Positions 58,735-64,000 of a DNA stretch of 64,000 nucleotides are shown one piece after another. A model generated the notes under the pieces. That model was not told where the DNA came from. It made no database searches and saw only the letters and a program-made list of their open reading frames with translations. The first letter of the stretch is position 1; each line of letters starts with the position of its first letter. The DNA is from Isoetes taiwanensis (taxonomy: Eukaryota; Streptophyta; Lycopodiopsida; Isoetales; Isoetaceae): the NCBI GenBank assembly GCA_021234155.1, contig JAJEKV010000309.1, positions 62,001-126,000 of the forward strand. Reading direction: 5' to 3'. The translations under genes were made by a program, and so were the position numbers.

Positions 58735-60760
58735 CAGCAGCTGTATGACCCAATGGGAAGCCGGGCACCTGTACCTCCATGAGACAGGGCCTAGTAAGGT
58801 CATTCTTGAAGAAGGGGATGTCATAATGGGCCTGCAGCGCCAACTGAAGGAAGAAGGCAGATTTGGATGGTATGCAGACAGAACTTCTCAAGTGGGCCGG
58901 GCCCCCAATGGTGCCGGTTCTCATAGCACTCTTCAACAGGGCATTGCAAGAAGGCTTCCCCCCGCACTGGACTACCAGTAGAGTTGTGCCCATATACAAA
59001 AAGGGGACCCCCACAACCCAGCCAACTATCATTACCATTATGGTGGATTCGTCTTTGCCAAGTTGCTTGCGGGATTCTTGAGCGGCGGCCGACACTTTGG
59101 GCGGGAGGATGGAGAAGTGCGGGCTCTCACCTGCAGACGGGCTTCCGCCCCAGGCATTCTACTATTGACCATATCTTCACTCTGCGAACACTCATAGAGG
59201 ATAGCCGGAATCAACGCCAGACCTGATCATTTGTTTTGTGGATTTCACAAAGGCTTTTGACACAAAGTGCCTCGGGATAAGTTGTGGGACAGATTGGAGC
59301 GACTAGGACCCCGTCGACTTGCGAGAATGCTATATCTGAACTATCACGAGGAGGCTTGCTCCGGTCGTCTCACTGCTTGTCGGGGAGCCCGTTGTTAGTA
59401 GCATTGGGGTGCGCCGGGGGCTGCCCTCTATCCCCCGACGCTCTTCGGCTCCGTTACATTGACCAGCTAGAAAAATGGCTAGCCGGACCGGGAGGGGGAG
59501 GGCGCCACCGATGCACCACATAATCCGGCAACTCATATATGCCGATGATGTTGACCTGCCGCATATACCCCGGCAGGACATGCAACACCACCGGATGCTT
59601 TGGACACTTTTACGCCAATTCAGCGACATGAGAGTTAACTTGGCCAAGACAAGGGTGCTTCTTGGTCCCATCATCCGGGACCCACGCCTTCCCTCATTCA
59701 CTTACGGGGCAGGTAGTGGAGGTGGCTCGATCTTATAAGTATTTGGGCATTCAATACACACCTTTGGGATGCATCCATCGGGTTCTGGGTCCCCGCTTGT
59801 TTGGAAAGCCACAGTATGCAATGCAAAACAACAAATCCAAAGGCGAGTTTGTATGCATGGGGTCACCGGCACACTTGTTCGAGGCCTTGGTTGAATCGGT
59901 CCTCCTCTATGGGGCGAAGTGTGGGGGCGGTGATATCCCTCACCACTTGGAGCGATCTAGAGCGGTACATAAGACCTTCTTGGCCAAGAGCCTTTGGGAG
60001 TGAAATCCACGGTCCCATATCGGATCTTGCTCCAGAGCGGGCTTCCTTCCATTCTGGGAGGGCTCTTATTTGGAACATCACCTTATTTACTTCCCGGAAG
60101 GTGGTGGCTATGGATGAAGCCCCGGCTGCCCAACCTTGCTTTGGCGGTGGCGATGGGCCCGCAGCGACTCAAAGCTGCTAAAAAGACAAGCAAGCCCGGT
60201 GGTTCTCGCTATGGAATGTGCGGCACATAGATGTGGACCGGTGCATACACAGGAGGAACGCTGCGCCTTGAAGCAAGCACTTGGATGCTTGCTTCATGGC
60301 CAAGCTTTGGGATCTGAGAGGCCCTGTCACATGTCAAGGTGGCAAGTTATCGGTGGCCAGGTAAATCCCATGCTCACGAGAGGCCCACACCACTACCTGC
60401 GCACCCATCTACCCATGAAAAGCGCAGGTGATTGCTTCCATTCGCGCGGGGTGCACACCACCTCCGCATTGAGGCGGGGAGATGGATTCGGGGCCGGCGT
60501 GAGGGCAGAGTGCATTAGTGCCGGTCAGCGCGCCATTGAGGATGAAAGTCCGCCCTCGGGCCTGTCCGTATACCCAGCATATCCGGGCTCGGTATGCTCG
60601 ATTAGTTGTGCCCCATCAGGCCTTGCATGAGCTACTGAGCATGGCCTCTGTAGGTTTGTTGGGATCGTACCTCCGGGAGGTAATGGATCTGCCGGACTTC
60701 GGTTATGTCCCCTGTCGTCAGGCATTAACCTCACCGTACTTATGATTATGTATATAAGCA
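58735..60760 (+). pseudogene. LINE, 3' part: reverse transcriptase
   Basis: Reads LYDP at the insertion joint, then EEGDVIMGLQRQ, MQTELLKWAGPPMVPVLIAL and FNRALQEGFPPHW with VVPIYKKG (58860-59010), TGFRPRHSTIDHIFTLR (about 59140), FVDFTKAFD (about 59230-59260, first catalytic Asp), a GCPLSP block (about 59420), LIYADDVDLPHI (about 59530-59570, the YADD active site) and MRVNLAKTRVLLGP. A C-terminal region to about 60745 includes Cys/His-containing stretches but no clear knuckle. These blocks define a non-LTR reverse transcriptase. Many frame changes; inactive. Confidence 0.85.
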
Positions 60761-60796
60761 CATGCGGTATGTCGGCATCCTTATTGCTACTAAGGT

Positions 60797-60832
60797 TTTT
60801 CCCCCGAAAACCCTTCGGGGCGGGGTTTTTTA
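60797..60832 (+). other. Hairpin in the LINE 3' untranslated region
   Basis: CCCCGAAAACCCTTCGGGGC followed by GGGG and a T run can form a G+C stem. It sits about 100 bp before the element's tail, where LINE 3' ends often carry a structure recognised by their reverse transcriptase. Confidence 0.5.
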
Positions 60833-60904
60833 ATCCTGGTAGTAATACGCCTGATGCTCTCTCTTTGTACTTGGTTCCAATAGGCCAGTTGGTCTCCGTG
60901 GACG

Positions 60905-60938
60905 ATAAAATCATATTCTATTCTATTCTATTCTTCTT
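60905..60938 (+). repeat. ATTCT microsatellite tail of the LINE
   Basis: After GATAAAATCAT the sequence is TATTCTATTCTATTCTATTC and then degenerates into TTCTTCCATTC. Non-LTR elements of several clades end in such short tandem repeats, so this is the likely 3' end. Confidence 0.7.
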
Positions 60939-61170
60939 CCATTCTTGCATCCTTCTTCCATACATATTCTTCCATTCCCTTTGTCATCTTCTTCTTCGAT
61001 TCTTCCTCCTCTTATACTACTTCTTCCTCCTCTTATTCAAATTCTTACTCTTAATCCTCCTCTTGCGCTTTATCTTCTTCGTATTCTTCCTCCCCATTTT
61101 CGGGTTCCTCCTCTTCTTCTTAGCCTTTTCTTCTTCGGAATTCTTCCATTCTTCTTCTAATTTTTTTCCC
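60939..61170. repeat. Pyrimidine-rich TTCTTCC tract
   Basis: Irregular CTTCTTC, ATTCTTCC and CTCTTAT units extend the LINE tail. Leu/Phe-rich frames here are composition artefacts. Confidence 0.7.
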
Positions 61171-61760
61171 ATCTAAGAAGACGTCGTTAAAAGGCTAGAC
61201 CCTTCTTCTTTCAAAAATTTTCCCTTATTAGTTTTTTATACTATTTCTTTTCTAATCATTGAATTTTTTTGTTTTGCATGTACACTCCTAGCAAAATGTG
61301 TTGTTCTTGCAAAACAACTTGGCACCTCTTCCAGGTAAGGATTTAATTTTTTCAATACACTAATAAAATACTAATGCTTTATTTAGGTTAAATTGTTATC
61401 CAAGAAGGAGACGTCATTGAAACCACCCCTCCCCCATTGCTTTTCCATATTTTTTTTTCCTTTAAGTTGTTTATTTATACTAATATTTTACTAATCATTG
61501 AATTTATTGTTTTGCATGTACACTCCTAACAAAATGCGTTGTTCGTGCAAAACAACTTTGCCACCTTGTACGTATTCCAGGTAAGCATTTAATTTTCAAT
61601 ATGCTTAATGTATTGATTAATGTATTTAGCTTAATTTATTGATTAAATGTATTTAGCTAAAAAAATTGGGGCTTCATTTATTTTTGTATTTTTTTAATAT
61701 ATTTAAGCAACGTCATTTAATGACGTTAAAATCTTACTAGTAATGGTGCCCAGCGTTGCT
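61171..61760. repeat. Tandem duplication of about 235 bp plus a dyad
   Basis: TTTTGCATGTACACTCCTA, CAAAATGYGTTGTTC and GCAAAACAACTT with CCAGGTAAG occur at about 61270-61345 and 61510-61590. Both copies follow GACGTCATTGAAACC or GACGTCGTTAAAAGG. At about 61710 AACGTCATTTAATGACGTT is a 19-bp dyad. Confidence 0.85.
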
Positions 61761-61861
61761 GGACATAAGTTGGGAAGCTGTGTGGACGAAAAACTGTTCA
61801 GCTCAAACTCCTTTTTATAAATCTAATATAATAGAAACCAAGCCCAGCATTGGTGCATTAG

Positions 61862-63247
61862 ACACCCTTCCCCTTTCCTTTGCCTTTTGCTCTATCCCAT
61901 GTTTCCCTTTTCCTCATTTTCCTACACACCTTCTTTTTTTCTTTTCCCTTTTTTCTCATTTTTCCTATATATTTTCTTTTTCCCGCCTCCCTTTTCTCTT
62001 TTTCTAACCCCCTTCTCACTCTCCTTCCCTTCCCTTTCCCCTTCTCCTTTTTCCCTTTCCCTTTTTTCTGATGGATTTTTTTCCTTTCCTTTTCATCCTT
62101 TCTCCACTCTACCTATTTTTTCCTCTCTTCTTCCTTTTCCTCATTCCCTTTCTTTTTTCCCATGCCCTTTTTCTGTTTTCCCTGCCTTTTTTATGTGCCC
62201 CTTTTCTTCCTTTCCTCACCCTCTTCCCTTTCCCCTTTTCTTTGTGATCCTTTTCCCTTCCCTTCTCCCCTTTTCACGTCCTTTTTCCTTTTTCATCCTT
62301 TCTCTGCCATTTCCCCTTTTCCCATGCTCTTTTACCCTTTCGTTTCCCCTTCCTTTTTTCTTTTCCCTTTTCCTTTCCCTTTTTCCATTCCTTTTTTCAT
62401 GTTTTTTATATGCCCATTTTTCTCATTTCCCCACCCTCTTTCCCCTTTCCCTATTCCCTTTTTTCTTTTTTCTTTTTCCTTTTTTCCCTTCCTTTCTTCC
62501 GTTTTCTCACCCTTTTCCTCTTCTAGTTTTTCTCGTGCCCTTTTCTCTTCCACTTTTCCAATTCCCTCTCCTTTTTTTTCATGCCTTTTTTTTTCCCTTT
62601 CTGCCTCTCGTTTCCTTTTTTCTTTTCATTCCTTCCCATTTTCCCCGTGCTCTTTTCTTTTTCCTCTTCCTTTTCCTTTTCCTTTTCCTTTTATATTTCT
62701 ATTTTCCCATGCTTTTTTCCCACCTTTCTTACGTGCCCCTTTTCCTCCTTTCCCCATCCTCTTCCTCTTTTCCTTTTTCCTTTGTCTCGTGCTCTTTTTT
62801 CCTATTTTGTTTTTCCTTTTCTCACCTTTTCCATTTTCCATTTTTTCCCATGCCCTTTTCCCCTTCCTCTTTTCTTTTTTCTCTCCTTTTTTCTCATACC
62901 CTTTTCCTCTTCCCTTTCCCCCTTTTTGCCTCCCTTTTTCTTATTTCTTTCCCTTCCTATTTTTCCATGCCCTTTTTTCCTTCTCTCCACTATTTTTCTC
63001 TTCCCCTTTTTCCTTTCCTTTTTCCTCCTTTCTCACCCTTTCCCCTTTTCTGGTTGCCTTTTTTCCCTTCCTTTTCCTCCCTCTCCCTTTTCTTTTCCCT
63101 TATTCTTTCCTTTTTCTCATGTGTTTCTCTTTCCTCATCCTTTCCCTCTTCCGTTTTTTCGCATGCCTTTTCCCCTTTCCCTCTTCCCTTTTTCCTTATG
63201 TCCTTTTACCCTTTTCGTCCTCCCTTTTCCCTTTCCCTTTCCCCTTA
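61862..63247. repeat. 1.4-kb polypyrimidine tract
   Basis: Almost unbroken C/T on the plus strand (CCCTTTTCC, TTTTCCC, CCCATGCCC units). Rare purines occur mostly as CATGCC interruptions spaced 60-130 bp apart. The long Phe/Ser/Pro/Leu frames (453 and 385 residues) and the Lys/Glu frames on the other strand are by-products of composition, not genes. Confidence 0.95.
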
Positions 63248-63328
63248 AGAGATCAAAGGGATAACCAATCACGTGGTGGGAAATCGTGCGATAAATCTTG
63301 GTCTTCGGATGCAATCTGATAATCTTAG

Positions 63329-63406
63329 CCATCCAAATTAGGGCGTGGTCCATTACTTATCCTATATTATAATGTTGTGTAATGGACCACGCCCTAATTT
63401 GGATGG
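63329..63406. mobile_element. Perfect 28-bp hairpin element
   Basis: Arms 63329-63356 and 63379-63406 are exact complements (CCATCCAAATTAGGGCGTGG and then TCCATTAC), with a 22-bp A+T loop. A diverged relative lies at 100-166. It is probably a tiny MITE or its core. Confidence 0.85.
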
Positions 63407-63442
63407 TCCAGATTTGACGAAACGGATGGTGAGGATGATGCT

Positions 63443-63724
63443 ATGTCACAAAGTTTTAGGGTTCGCGAGAGGAAGGAAAAACGCACAGCCAAGGCTCTAG
63501 AACAAAAGCTGCAGAGGCCCAACACGGATCGTGCTACAGGGCCCAAGCATAGGAAGATTGTCGGCTTAAGATTGTGGGTTTTTCTTCAATCGCCACAGTT
63601 TTTTTTTGCCTTTCTTCTTGCTTCAGCCAATGCCATTAGGCACGCAAAAGAGCTCTGCTCCCAGCGGGCTCTTTGTGTGCCTACGGATGTTGCTATGCTG
63701 GAAGCTTTAGCAGTGGGGACGTAA
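63443..63724 (+). other. Unassigned ORF near the right edge
   Basis: 93 codons starting MSQSFRVRERKEKRTAKALE. The basic first half and hydrophobic middle (FLQSPQFFFAFLLASANAI) contain no recognised domain, and a T run drives part of the Phe-rich stretch. It may be an exon of a gene running out of the window. The remaining bases to 64000 show nothing supportable. Confidence 0.3.
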
Positions 63725-64000
63725 GAACCTGTGATTGGTATTGTTCTGCCCAGTACCTGCAATGCTCATAACTTTGCAAGCAGAAATCATTGTTCTAGCA
63801 TAAAAGATAAGTCTTTGGAGGGTCGTTAGGAAGGTATGATAGGGGCAGGAGAAGGAAGCTGGCGACCTGTTGCAGTGTCACAGAAGAAATATTATGGCAT
63901 GCTCCCGAAGGAATATTGTGGCAAGCTTTTGGTAAATGCAGTTCTAGATCTTTGTTTTATTTTCTGCTTCATATTAGGGCTAGAGTGTATTATCCGGCCC

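Noticed and set aside
61887-63248. 453-residue and 385-residue plus-strand ORFs
   Set aside because: They are translations of a polypyrimidine tract in several frames at once (Phe, Ser, Pro, Leu only). Absence of stops is due to composition.

Overview
This window is nuclear DNA of a land plant with a repeat-rich genome. The evidence is GT-AG introns, plant-type Ty3/gypsy and non-LTR retrotransposons, cut-and-paste elements, miniature inverted-repeat elements and many microsatellites. I cannot name the species. The repertoire would fit a large-genome plant such as a fern, another seed-free plant or a gymnosperm. There is no operon structure, and almost every coding region carries frameshifts or stops.

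Layout. (1) 1-2247 and 15640-19600 are two halves of one older multi-exon gene on the minus strand, called gene A here. Its protein starts with the first residues of histone H3 (MARTKQTAR). Its promoter side, introns and 3' flank are studded with a G+C-rich palindrome (core AATTGGGCGCCCGCCCAATT). (2) Gene A is split by a complete 13.4-kb Ty3/gypsy chromovirus at 2248-15639 (minus strand), with two 1.67-1.69 kb LTRs, a 5-bp target duplication CTTTC, a PBS, a PPT, gag, and pol ending in a chromodomain. Between PBS and gag it carries two accessory ORFs. The first (11974-13322) is a histone H3-like protein: H3 tail ARTKQTARK, a long charged insert, then a recognisable H3 histone fold. The second (9721-11263) is an acidic protein of unknown function. 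Each accessory ORF has its own TATA box and two copies of a 67-bp hairpin upstream, so both look independently transcribed. (3) 19600-25000 holds palindrome-containing repeats and a decayed plus-strand transposase of the DUF7869 type, cut by a 559-bp inverted-repeat element. (4) 25000-44500 is mostly non-coding: tandem duplications, a foldback element, low-complexity inverted tracts, a tRNA-like relic and an exon of an atypical dual-specificity phosphatase. (5) 45290-60935 is a non-LTR retrotransposon (LINE) split by an 11.1-kb TIR transposon (47632-58734). That transposon carries a DUF7869-type transposase (minus) and a spliced gene with a Ulp1-like (C48) protease domain (plus). (6) 60935-64000 holds tandem repeats, a 1.4-kb polypyrimidine tract and a perfect 28-bp hairpin.

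How the parts relate. The most striking theme is histone H3 mimicry. Two unrelated mobile or mobile-like genes begin with the same nine-residue H3 tail, written with different synonymous codons. One also has an H3 fold and sits in the same retroelement as a chromodomain integrase. A retroelement that supplies its own H3-like protein, plus a pol domain of a family known to read H3 methylation, suggests chromatin-directed targeting or evasion of silencing. That functional step is inference; the domains and structure are read from the sequence.
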